A stretch of 64,000 bases of DNA, from contig JABAQU010000015.1 of assembly GCA_019187185.1 (NCBI GenBank), positions 169,665-233,664 on the forward strand, given 5' to 3'. Position numbers and translations under genes: made by a program. The notes beneath the pieces are model-generated. The model was not told the DNA's origin and did no database searches. It worked only from the letters and a program-made list of their open reading frames with translations. Origin of the DNA: Steroidobacteraceae bacterium (lineage in GTDB: Bacteria; Pseudomonadota; Gammaproteobacteria; Steroidobacterales; Steroidobacteraceae). Shown piece by piece: positions 18,286 through 25,652 of this stretch. Within the stretch, counting starts at the first letter, position 1. Every line of letters starts with the position of its first letter.

Positions 18286-19007
18286 GGCTGCAACTCCGCG
18301 CCGGACAGACGATTCTCGAGCAGCGCGCGTCCGCTCACCGCGGCACTGACACCGAGTGCCGCGAGTGCGGCGAGATCGGCTGCGCCGCGCACACCGCCCG
18401 AGGCCTGCCAAGCGATGTCCGGAAAGCGCCGGCGCGCCTCCTCATAGAGCGCGAGGTTCGGCCCTGCGAGCGCGCCGTCGCGTGCGATATCGGTGCAGAG
18501 CACGTGCGTCAGGCCGACGGTGGCAAAGTCCGCGACGGCGTCCCACAGGCTCACGTCCGAGCCCGCGAGCCAGCCGCGCGTCTGCACACGCGGGGTTGCG
18601 GTATCGGCACCGCGCACGTCGAGCGCGAGACAGAGGCGTTCGGGCCCGAAGCGGTGAAACCAGCGACGCACGTCGGCGGCCTGCTCGATCGCGGCGCTGC
18701 CGACCACGACGCGCGCGACGCCGTTTTGCAGCAGGTCTTCGACGACTGTCTCGTCGCGCACGCCACCCCCGACCTGCAGCCGCAGCAGCTTGCGCGCTGC
18801 GAGGGCGAGCACGGTGTCGCGGTGGGCGAGCGCGCCGCCCCGCGCGCCGTCGAGGTCGACGACGTGCAGCCAGCGCGCGCCGCAGGCCGCATAGCGCTCG
18901 AGGAGTTCCATCGGGCTCGTCGGATAACGTGTCTCGGCGGCGAAGTCGCCCTGGTGGAGTCGCACGCACAGGCCGCCGCGCAGATCGATGGACGGTATCA
19001 GGAGCAT
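18267..19007 (-). CDS. hisA: 1-(5-phosphoribosyl)-5-[(5-phosphoribosylamino)methylideneamino]imidazole-4-carboxamide isomerase
   Basis: HisA catalyses the Amadori rearrangement of ProFAR to PRFAR in histidine synthesis. The 246-residue TIM barrel shows [12 protein letters not shown] with the catalytic Asp8, [50 protein letters not shown] with the second catalytic Asp, and QASGGVR. The ATG at 19007 overlaps the hisH stop by 10 bp. Its 3' end overlaps hisF; the SD sequence and putative start of hisF lie inside the last codons of hisA. Confidence 0.96.
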   Translation of the reverse strand: MLLIPSIDLRGGLCVRLHQGDFAAETRYPTSPMELLERYAACGARWLHVVDLDGARGGALAHRDTVLALAARKLLRLQVGGGVRDETVVEDLLQNGVARVVVGSAAIEQAADVRRWFHRFGPERLCLALDVRGADTATPRVQTRGWLAGSDVSLWDAVADFATVGLTHVLCTDIARDGALAGPNLALYEEARRRFPDIAWQASGGVRGAADLAALAALGVSAAVSGRALLENRLSGAELQPYFPAA

Positions 19008-19615
19008 GGGGCGAGCCGCAGGAAATTGGCGAGGAGGCGGGCGCCGACCGGGCCCGATCGCTCGGGGTGAAACTGGGTACCGAGGAAATTGCCCTGCCGC
19101 ACGATCGCGGTGAGGTCCGCGCCGTAGTCGGTGAGCGCGATCGACTCGGCCGTGACGGGCGCGGCGTAACTGTGGACGAAGTAGAAATGCGCGCCGTCGT
19201 CGATGCCGTCGAGCAGCGCGTGCCGCTCGCGCGCGTGCACACGGTTCCAGCCCATGTGCGGCACCGCGCGTCCCGGCGCCGGCTCGAGGCGCTGCACCGT
19301 GCCCGGCACGATGCCGAGACAGGCCGTGGCACCTTCTTCCGATCGGTCGTAGAGGAGTTGCATGCCGAGGCAGATGCCGAGCACGGGTTGCCGCAGCGCC
19401 GGCAGCACGCGATCGAGGCCGGCCTGACCGAGACGCGCCATCGCGTCGGCGGCGGAGCCGACGCCCGGCAACACGACCCGCTGTGCACGGCGGATCGTCT
19501 CCGGATCGGCGGTGACCATGCTCGTGGCACCGAGCCGCTGCAGCGCGAACTGCAGCGAGGCGAGGTTCGCGCCGCCGCTGTCGACGATCACGGCATCGGT
19601 CGGGCGCCCGGTCAC
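18998..19615 (-). CDS. hisH: Imidazole glycerol phosphate synthase, glutamine amidotransferase subunit
   Basis: HisH hydrolyses glutamine and channels ammonia to HisF. The 205-residue class I glutaminase begins VIVDSGGANLASL and shows the oxyanion block VLPGVGS, the nucleophile Cys82 in GICLGMQLL, PHMGWN, YFVHSY and the His/Glu pair in GTQFHPERS. The GTG start overlaps the hisB stop (GTGA). The end overlaps hisA by 10 bp. Its place in the operon (B-H-A-F) is the standard proteobacterial order. Confidence 0.96.
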   Translation of the reverse strand: MTGRPTDAVIVDSGGANLASLQFALQRLGATSMVTADPETIRRAQRVVLPGVGSAADAMARLGQAGLDRVLPALRQPVLGICLGMQLLYDRSEEGATACLGIVPGTVQRLEPAPGRAVPHMGWNRVHARERHALLDGIDDGAHFYFVHSYAAPVTAESIALTDYGADLTAIVRQGNFLGTQFHPERSGPVGARLLANFLRLAPCS

Positions 19616-20685
19616 AGGACACCCTTGGTGCTCGGCAACTCGGTGCCGTCGCGGCGGATGGCCTGCCGCAGCGCACGTCCCGTCGCCTTGAAACACGCTT
19701 CGATCATGTGGTGCGCGTTGTCGCCGACGACCGCGATGTGGATCGCAGCGCCGAGGGCCTCGCCGAGGGAGCGGAAGAAGTGCGGCACGAGCTCGGTCGG
19801 CAGGCCGCCGACCTGCTCGCGGCCGAAATGCCCGTCGAACACGGCGTAAGCCCGGCCCGACAGGTCGATCGCCGCCTGCGCGCGGGCCTCATCCATCGGC
19901 AGGACGAACCCGTAGCGGGCGATGCCACGCTTGTCACCGAGCGCCTTGCGCAGCGCCTCGCCGAGCGCGAGCGCGCAGTCTTCGACCGTGTGATGTTCGT
20001 CGACGGCGAGGTCGCCCGTGCACGCGAGCTCGAGCGCGAATCCGCCGTGCTTGGCGAGCTGTTCGAGCATGTGGTCGAGAAAACCGATGCCGGTCTGCGC
20101 GACGAGCGGCCCGGTCGCGTCGAGATCGACCCGCACGTGGATGCGCGTTTCGCGCGTCTCGCGTTCGACGACTGCGCGCCGTGCGATCAGTTCGTGCACG
20201 ATCGCAGGCCAGGTTTCGGTCGCAGATCCGTTGTGGCGTACCCGCAGGCCGCGTACGCCGAGATTGGCCGCGAACTCGAGGTCCGTGTCGCGGTCGCCAA
20301 TCATCGCGCTCGCGGCAAGGTCGACGGGGCGTTCGCGCACCCAGGCGTCGACGAGGCCCGTGCGGGGCTTGCGGCACTCGCAGTTGTCGCTGCGCCGGTG
20401 CGGGCAAACGAAAATGCCGTCGAACTCGATGCCCTGGCTCGCGAACGCATCGAGCACGAAGCGTTGTGCGGCCTCGAAGGCCGCGAACGGAAAGCTCGCC
20501 GAGCCGAGGCCGTCCTGGTTGGTGACCATCGCGAAGCGGTAGCCCTGGTCGCGCAGCGTCGCGAGCGCCGCGAACACGCCCGGCATGAAGCGGATCTTCC
20601 CGAGCGCATCGACCTGCTCGTCGGGGGGCTCCTCGATCAGGGTGCCGTCACGATCGACGAACAGCACGGCGGTACCGTTCAACAT
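19612..20685 (-). CDS. hisB: Bifunctional histidinol-phosphatase / imidazoleglycerol-phosphate dehydratase
   Basis: The 357-residue protein joins two non-consecutive steps. Residues about 1-165 are a HAD phosphatase: FVDRDGTL with the nucleophile Asp pair, MVTNQDGLG, and a zinc-binding cluster CPHRRSDNCECRKP, then MIGDRDTDLEFA. Residues about 168-357 are the dehydratase with the Mn-binding GFLDHMLEQLAKHGGF, DEHHTVEDCALALGEAL and GDNAHHMIEACFKA motifs. The ATG at 20685 overlaps the hisC end by 7 bp. This fusion is characteristic of enteric-type gammaproteobacteria and some relatives. Confidence 0.96.
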   Translation of the reverse strand: MLNGTAVLFVDRDGTLIEEPPDEQVDALGKIRFMPGVFAALATLRDQGYRFAMVTNQDGLGSASFPFAAFEAAQRFVLDAFASQGIEFDGIFVCPHRRSDNCECRKPRTGLVDAWVRERPVDLAASAMIGDRDTDLEFAANLGVRGLRVRHNGSATETWPAIVHELIARRAVVERETRETRIHVRVDLDATGPLVAQTGIGFLDHMLEQLAKHGGFALELACTGDLAVDEHHTVEDCALALGEALRKALGDKRGIARYGFVLPMDEARAQAAIDLSGRAYAVFDGHFGREQVGGLPTELVPHFFRSLGEALGAAIHIAVVGDNAHHMIEACFKATGRALRQAIRRDGTELPSTKGVL

Positions 20686-21740
20686 GCGAGACTCCGCAGC
20701 AGCCGGTCGTTCTGTTCCGGGCTGCCGATCGTGATGCGCAGGGCCTGCCCGAGTCCCGCACGATTGCGGAAGTCCCGCACACGCAATCGGGCAGCGGTGA
20801 ATCGCGCGATCGCAGCGTCCGGATCGTGGAACTCGGTGAGCAGGAAGTTCGCGTCGCTCGGCCACACACGCAGGACGCCGGGCAGGGCGGCGAGCGCGGC
20901 GGCGAGCCGGGCCCGCTCACGCACGACGGCAGCCACGCGCTCGCGCGCGAGGCGCAGCTGCGGCGCGGCGAGTGCCTGCATTGCCGCCTCGATGCACGGT
21001 TGGGCGATCGCGTAGGGTGGCACGACCTTGCGCAGCAACGCGACGATGCGCGGGTCGGCGATGAGCGTGCCGATCCGGGCGCCGGCGAGGCCGTGCGCCT
21101 TCGACAGTGTGCGCAGCACGACGACATGCGGATGCCGTTCCACGAGCTGCGCGCAGCTCGGCACGGCGGCGAACTCGACATAGGCTTCGTCGACCACGAC
21201 GAGCGCGCGCCCGGCGGTCCGCTCGACGACGGCGAGGATGTCCGCTGCGGCGAGCGCATTGCCGGTCGGGTTGTTCGGCGTGCAGATGAACACGAGCTTG
21301 ACGTCGCCGCGCTCGCAGCGCGCGGCGATCGCCGCCACGTCGAGCGTGTAGCCCGCCTCCCTTCGAAGCGGAATCGAAGTGACCGCGGCTCCCTGGACCT
21401 GCGCGGCGACCGCATACATGCCGAAGGTCGGCGGGCAGACGAGGACGGCGTCACGCCCGGCCGTGCAGAAGCCGCGCACGAGAAGGTCGATCGCCTCGTC
21501 GCTGCCGCGGCAGACGAGCGCGTGGTCGGCCGGGACGTCGTAGAGTCGGGCGAGCGCCGCGCCGAGCGTATCGGGGTGCGGCTCGGGGTAGCGGTTCAGG
21601 CCCGCCTGCGAGCCATCCGACGCGGTCCGCCACGGCAGCTCGTTGGCGTGCAGGCGTTCGAACGAGGGGTCCCACGCTGCGTGTTCGTAGGCCTGCAGCG
21701 CGCGGATTTCCGGGCGCGCAATCGCGATGGGGTCATTCAT
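20679..21740 (-). CDS. hisC: Histidinol-phosphate aminotransferase
   Basis: The 353-residue PLP enzyme converts imidazole-acetol phosphate to histidinol phosphate using glutamate. Family marks are LHANELPW, NRYPEP, the cofactor-binding CRGSDEAIDLL, FICTPNNPTGN, VVVDEAYVEF, and RTLSKAHGLAGARIG, where the Lys forms the PLP Schiff base. The start ATG overlaps the hisD stop (ATGA). Length and motifs are all normal. Confidence 0.95.
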   Translation of the reverse strand: MNDPIAIARPEIRALQAYEHAAWDPSFERLHANELPWRTASDGSQAGLNRYPEPHPDTLGAALARLYDVPADHALVCRGSDEAIDLLVRGFCTAGRDAVLVCPPTFGMYAVAAQVQGAAVTSIPLRREAGYTLDVAAIAARCERGDVKLVFICTPNNPTGNALAAADILAVVERTAGRALVVVDEAYVEFAAVPSCAQLVERHPHVVVLRTLSKAHGLAGARIGTLIADPRIVALLRKVVPPYAIAQPCIEAAMQALAAPQLRLARERVAAVVRERARLAAALAALPGVLRVWPSDANFLLTEFHDPDAAIARFTAARLRVRDFRNRAGLGQALRITIGSPEQNDRLLRSLAC

Positions 21741-23062
21741 CGCGCGTCGCCGATCGCCTCGAGGCGTCGTTCGACCGCAGCCGCGTGCGCATCCAGTCCC
21801 TCGAGCCGCGCGAGGGTCGCGGCGGTCGGGCCGAGCGCCGCGAGTCCGGCTGCGCTGACATCCTGCACCGTGATGCGCTTGCTGAAATCGGCGAGCGAGA
21901 GCCCGCTGCAGGCCCGCGCATGTCCATAGGTCGGCAGGACATGGTTGGCGCCGGAACAGTAGTCGCCGAGGGGCTCGGGCGACCATGCGCCGAGGAACAC
22001 CGATCCCGCGCTCTCGACGGCGTCCAGCTGCCGCCGCGGCTCGCGCACCTGCAAGATGAGGTGTTCGGGCGCGTAGGCATTCGAGACGGACATGGCGGTG
22101 TCGAGGTCGTCGGTGACGATCAGGCGGATCGCGCGAACGGAAGCCTCGAGGATACTCTGGCGCGACAGGCGCGGCAGCTGGCGCTCGATTTCCGCGGCGG
22201 TCGCCGCCGCGAGCGCTTGCGAATCGGTGACGAGGATCGCCTGCGCGATCGTGTCGTGCTCGGCCTGCGCAAGGAGGTCCGCGGCAACGAATGCGGCCTG
22301 CGCGCTGTCGTCGCCGACGACCAGTACTTCCGACGGGCCGGCAGGCAGGTCGAGGGCGGCCCCGGCCGGGTCGGCTGCGACGATCTGCTTGGCGGCCGTG
22401 ACCCACGCATTGCCCGGACCGAAGATCTTGTCGACCTTCGGCACCGATTCGGTGCCATAGGCGAGAGCGGCGATCGCCTGCGCGCCGCCGATCTTGATCA
22501 CGGTGTCGATGCCGCACAGCTGTGCCGCGACGAGCACGGCCGGTGCCGCGCGACCTTCCGCGTCCGGGGCCGTGCACAGGATGCGCTGCCGGCAGCCCGC
22601 GAGTCGTGCGGGTACCGCGAGCATCACGACGGTCGACGGCAGCGGCGCCGATCCCGACGGTACGTAGAGTCCGACCGACGTGATGGGTCGCACGATGCGT
22701 TCGCAGCGCACGCCAGGCATCGTCTCGACCGCGAGCGGTGCGGGCTGCTGTGCAGCGTGGTATGCCTCGACATTCGTGATCGCACGCGCGATCGCCGCGA
22801 CCGCCTCCGGTGCGAGTGCCGCGCGCGCGGCCGCAAACTCGGCCGGACTCGCGCGCAGGGTCGCGAGTCGGTCGGCGGCGACGCGATCGTAGCGCGCCGT
22901 GTAGCGCCGCACGGCCGCATCGCCCTCGACGCGCACCGCGTCGACGATCGCGCGTGCCTGTGTCACCACCTCGTCCGACTGCGCGGCGCGCGGACGCGAC
23001 AGCAGCTGCGCGCGTGCGGCGGTGTCGAGCCGCGCCCAGTGGTGGATCGCGATCCTGCTCAC
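21737..23062 (-). CDS. hisD: Histidinol dehydrogenase
   Basis: The 441-residue product oxidises histidinol to histidine with two NAD+ through a zinc site. Recognisable segments are VGLYVPSGSAPLPSTVVM, IKIGGAQAIAALAYGTESVPKVDKI split over the NAD-binding region, FGPGNAWVTAAKQ, AGPSEVLVVGDD, AQAEHDTIAQAI with the zinc Gln/His pair, NAYAPEHL and GDYCSGANHVLPT. The start is a GTG overlapping the hisG stop (GTGA); it gives MSRIAIHHWARLD. One standard-length gene in the polycistronic his operon. Confidence 0.96.
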   Translation of the reverse strand: MSRIAIHHWARLDTAARAQLLSRPRAAQSDEVVTQARAIVDAVRVEGDAAVRRYTARYDRVAADRLATLRASPAEFAAARAALAPEAVAAIARAITNVEAYHAAQQPAPLAVETMPGVRCERIVRPITSVGLYVPSGSAPLPSTVVMLAVPARLAGCRQRILCTAPDAEGRAAPAVLVAAQLCGIDTVIKIGGAQAIAALAYGTESVPKVDKIFGPGNAWVTAAKQIVAADPAGAALDLPAGPSEVLVVGDDSAQAAFVAADLLAQAEHDTIAQAILVTDSQALAAATAAEIERQLPRLSRQSILEASVRAIRLIVTDDLDTAMSVSNAYAPEHLILQVREPRRQLDAVESAGSVFLGAWSPEPLGDYCSGANHVLPTYGHARACSGLSLADFSKRITVQDVSAAGLAALGPTAATLARLEGLDAHAAAVERRLEAIGDAR

Positions 23063-23958
23063 GACAGCATTTTCTCGACGGGCAGGACGAGGAGGGCGCT
23101 CGCACCGGCACGCTTCAGGCTCTCGAGCGTCTCCCAGAACACGTTCTCGCGGCACACGGCGTGGATCGCGACCTTGTCGGGATGCCCCTCGAGCGGAATG
23201 ATCGTCGGGGATTCGCTGCCCGGCAGCAGGCGCCGGATCTCCTCGAGTGCCGCCCGCGGCGCGTGCAGCATGATGTACTTGCTCTCCTTGACCTGCTGTA
23301 CGCCGTCGATGCGCAGCAGCAGCCGCTCGACCCAGTCGGACTTCACCGCGGCGAGCGCGACCGGCGTGCGGATCAGCACGGCGTGGCTCTCGAGCACGGT
23401 CTCGACTTCCTCGAGGTGGTTGGCATCGAGGGTCGAACCGGTCGACACGAGATCGCAGATCGCATCGGCGCGGCCGAGCCGCGGTGCGATTTCGACCGCC
23501 CCGGACAGCGTGACGATTTCCGCCGCGACCTGGCGTTCCGCGAGATAGCGTGCGAGCAGCTGCGGGTAGGTCGTGGCGATGCGCTTGCCGGCGAGCGACG
23601 CCGCACCGGTCCACGACGTGCCTTCCGGCACGGCGATCGACAGCCGGCAGCGGCCGAAATCGAGCAGGCGCAGGCTCTCGAACGAGGCACGCACGCCGCG
23701 CGCTGCGAGCGCGAGGCGCTTCTCCTCGAGCACGTTCAGGCCGACGAGGCCGAGGTCGCAGACGTCCTCCTGCACGAGGTCCGGGATGTCGTCGTCACGC
23801 ACGAACAGCACGTCGAGTGGCATGTTCTCGCCGAACCCGACGAGCTGGTCCTTGCCGCGGGAGAGCTTGACGCCGCAGCGCGCCAGCAGGTCGAGCGACG
23901 GGTCGGTCAGGCGGCCGGATTTCTGCACCGCAAGCTTCAGGCGTCCATCCTTGTCCAT
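23059..23958 (-). CDS. hisG: ATP phosphoribosyltransferase, long form
   Basis: HisG commits ATP and PRPP to histidine synthesis and is the feedback-inhibited enzyme. At 299 residues it is the long form, which carries its own C-terminal ACT-like domain and does not need HisZ. Motifs are LAVQKSGRL at the start, LFVRDDDIPDLVQ, DLGLVGLNVLEE, IATTYPQLLARYL, ADAICDLVSTGSTL for PRPP binding, and a regulatory C-terminus with HPDKVAIHAVCRENVFW. The ATG at 23958 lies 5 bases after the yerC stop, so it is translated from the same transcript. Confidence 0.96.
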   Translation of the reverse strand: MDKDGRLKLAVQKSGRLTDPSLDLLARCGVKLSRGKDQLVGFGENMPLDVLFVRDDDIPDLVQEDVCDLGLVGLNVLEEKRLALAARGVRASFESLRLLDFGRCRLSIAVPEGTSWTGAASLAGKRIATTYPQLLARYLAERQVAAEIVTLSGAVEIAPRLGRADAICDLVSTGSTLDANHLEEVETVLESHAVLIRTPVALAAVKSDWVERLLLRIDGVQQVKESKYIMLHAPRAALEEIRRLLPGSESPTIIPLEGHPDKVAIHAVCRENVFWETLESLKRAGASALLVLPVEKMLS

Positions 23959-23963
23959 GGGTG

Positions 23964-24269
23964 CTATCCGTTCAGGCGCTGCACGGCGGTGGCGTAACCG
24001 CCGTTGCCTTCCGCCAGGTAGCGCGCGACGCGGCCGATCGTGGTCACGCTCACACCCGTCACACGATGTATCTCGCGGTAGGGCAGGCCCCGCTGCAGGC
24101 ACTCGACCACGGCCCAGCGGTCGGCCATGGCCTCGAGTTCGGCGGGCGTGCACAGGTCGCGGAAGAAGGCCCGGACCTCATCGGGGGTACGCAGCGTGAG
24201 CACCGCCGCGAAGAGGTTGCGCTCGTGCTGGGCTTCCTGCCGGGCCGTGACGTTCAGGTGTTGCTTCAT
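23964..24269 (-). CDS. TrpR-like YerC/YecD family regulator heading the his operon
   Basis: The 101-residue protein matches the TrpR-repressor superfamily, YerC/YecD branch: LFAAVLTLRTPDEVRAFFRDLCTPAELEAMADRW is the dimerisation core (here split in reading) and YREIHRVTGVSVTTIGRVARYL is the helix-turn-helix. In E. coli TrpR the same fold binds tryptophan and CTAG-type operators. Here the gene is the first of the his operon, 5 bases before hisG, and its own promoter contains a trpO-like dyad, so autoregulation plus control of histidine synthesis is likely. The effector, perhaps histidine, is inferred only. The leader is very short and no clear SD is visible. Confidence 0.88.
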   Translation of the reverse strand: MKQHLNVTARQEAQHERNLFAAVLTLRTPDEVRAFFRDLCTPAELEAMADRWAVVECLQRGLPYREIHRVTGVSVTTIGRVARYLAEGNGGYATAVQRLNG

Positions 24270-24287
24270 CGTGAGGGTTGTATCAAT

Positions 24288-24315
24288 GTATTAACACGCT
24301 AGCATGATAGTACAA
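24288..24315 (-). promoter_or_regulatory. his operon promoter with overlapping trpO-like operator
   Basis: On the minus strand TTGTAC (24315-24310) and TAATAC (24293-24288) are 16 bases apart. Between and across the -35 lies GTACTA-5 bases-CTAGCG (24313-24297), the same layout as the E. coli trp operator GTACTA-GTTAA-CTAGTAC. A repressor bound there would occlude the -35 and spacer. Transcription would start near 24281, only about 12 bases before the yerC ATG, so there is no room for a histidine leader peptide or attenuator. Confidence 0.65.
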
Positions 24316-24348
24316 GACGGCGCCCATGTCCACGGCGGACCAGTCTTC

Positions 24349-24378
24349 TTGACCGTCGGGGTGGAGGCCCCCTAGACT
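24349..24378 (+). promoter_or_regulatory. Promoter of the SAM riboswitch-metX-metB transcript
   Basis: TTGACC (24349-24354) and TAGACT (24373-24378) are 18 bases apart. The predicted start point, around 24385, coincides with the first base-paired strand of the riboswitch, which is strong positional support. Confidence 0.65.
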
Positions 24379-24384
24379 GCGCGG

Positions 24385-24498
24385 CACTCATCGAGACCGG
24401 CTGAGGGAAAGGCCCTTGGAAGCCGGGGCAACCAGCGAACCCAACCCGTTCGCCCGGTGCCAACTCCTGCGGCAGCATGCCTTGCCGTGAGATGAGCG
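24385..24498 (+). promoter_or_regulatory. SAM-I (S-box) riboswitch aptamer
   Basis: The sequence fits the S-box pattern throughout. P1 is CTCATC (24387-24392) with GATGAG (24491-24496). It is followed by GAGA, the P2 strand CCGGC, the internal GAGGGA and GGCCC, then GAAGCCGG and GGCAACC. P3 is GCGAA with TTCGC, and then comes the conserved GGTGCCAACTCC and a P4 around CGGCA/TGCCG. In the family, SAM binding turns off methionine genes. The next genes, metX and metB, are exactly the expected targets. SAM-I is common in Firmicutes and rarer in gammaproteobacteria. A covariance search would settle it. Confidence 0.9.
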
Positions 24499-24546
24499 CT
24501 CGGCAGAGCCGGCAGGTCCCAGGGCAGCCGGATGGATGCCGCAGAG

Positions 24547-24602
24547 CCCGCGTCACCGCGGGTGTGCGCTGCAGGAGTGCCGATGACCGATGAAAGGCAC
24601 TC
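24547..24602 (+). promoter_or_regulatory. Two hairpins between the riboswitch and metX (likely expression platform)
   Basis: A stem CCCGCG/CGCGGG (24547-24552 with 24557-24562) is followed by GAGTGCC (24575-24581) pairing with GGCACTC (24596-24602), which ends 3 bases before the metX ATG and covers part of the AAAGG ribosome site. No T-run follows either stem, so control is more likely at translation initiation than by termination. Confidence 0.5.
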
Positions 24603-24605
24603 GAG

Positions 24606-25652
24606 ATGGCATTTCCTACCCGATCTGATTCCGACTCCGCCGAGCAGGTGACTGCGGCGGCTGCGGCACGCGCTGGCTGGACTGTCCGAGAGGGCATCAT
24701 GGAAGTGCCCGGCGAACTCGCCCTGCACCACGGCGGGCGGCTCGCCGGCGTGCACGTGGCGTGGCGCCTCGAGGGCCCCGCGGGTGCACCCGTCGTCACC
24801 GCGCTCGGTGGCATCTCGGCACATCGCAGGGTCTATGGCGAGAACGCGGGCGACGGGTGGTGGAGCGACGTCGTCGGCCCGGGCCGCGCGCTCGATGCCT
24901 CGCGGGTGCGCATCCTGTCGTTCGACTACCTGGGAGGCAGCGGCGAGACCACAGGCCCGCGTGGCGACGAGACGTTCCCCCATGTGTCGAGCTATGACCA
25001 GGCGGGCCTGCTGCTGCGCCTCGTGAATCACCTCGGCATCGCGGCGTTGCACGCCATCGTCGGAGCGTCCTATGGCGGCATGGTGGCGCTCGCATTCGCG
25101 GAACAGTACCCCGAGCGGGTCGCCGAGATCGTCGTCGTGAGCGCGGCCGATCGCACGCACCCGATGGCGACGGCCTGGCGCAGCGTGCAGCGGCGCGTGC
25201 TGCGCTTCGCCGCCGACTGCGGGCGAGGCGCCGAAGGTGTCGCGATCGCGCGCGCGCTCGCGATGTCGACCTACCGCAGCCCGGAGGAGTTTGCGGCACG
25301 TTTCTCCGGCGCGCCGCGTCTCGACGCCGGCGCGGCGGTCTTTCCGGTCGAGGAGTACCTCTTCGCGCGCGGCGCCGACTACGCCGCGCGTCATCATGCG
25401 GGCGCGTTCCTGTGCCTGTCCGAGTCGATCGATCTGCACCAGGTCGATACGGGCCGCATTTTCGTGCCGGTGACGGCCGTGGCGGTGCGCGAAGACCAGC
25501 TCGTGCCGCTTGCCGACATGCGTCGCCTCGTGGCGCGGCTGCCGCAGGCGAAACTGCACGAAATATCGTCCGTGTACGGGCACGATGCCTTCCTGAAGGA
25601 GGCGGCACAGCTGAAACCCGTCCTGGCCGCGATCACCGGGAGCACCCCTTGA
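24606..25652 (+). CDS. metX: Homoserine O-acyltransferase (MetX; probably O-succinyltransferase)
   Basis: This alpha/beta-hydrolase-fold enzyme acylates homoserine as the first committed methionine step. The 348-residue product has the nucleophile elbow GASYGGMVAL with Ser155, Asp297 in REDQLVP and His326 in YGHDAF, the complete triad. It also shows ALGGISAHRRV near 66-76 and FDYLGGSGE. Its partner metB makes cystathionine from the acyl-homoserine. Short MetX proteins of this type in Xanthomonas-like bacteria are succinyltransferases, so succinyl specificity is likely but not proven. The gene lies about 110 bases after the SAM-I riboswitch. Confidence 0.9.
   Translation: MAFPTRSDSDSAEQVTAAAAARAGWTVREGIMEVPGELALHHGGRLAGVHVAWRLEGPAGAPVVTALGGISAHRRVYGENAGDGWWSDVVGPGRALDASRVRILSFDYLGGSGETTGPRGDETFPHVSSYDQAGLLLRLVNHLGIAALHAIVGASYGGMVALAFAEQYPERVAEIVVVSAADRTHPMATAWRSVQRRVLRFAADCGRGAEGVAIARALAMSTYRSPEEFAARFSGAPRLDAGAAVFPVEEYLFARGADYAARHHAGAFLCLSESIDLHQVDTGRIFVPVTAVAVREDQLVPLADMRRLVARLPQAKLHEISSVYGHDAFLKEAAQLKPVLAAITGSTP

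Noticed and set aside
18285..18411. HisF extended to ATG 18411
   Set aside because: The added 42 residues are the out-of-frame reading of hisA, Arg-rich and not part of any HisF.
24270..24384. Histidine leader peptide before yerC-hisG
   Set aside because: The predicted leader is about 12 bases, there is no His codon run and no terminator hairpin before the first gene.
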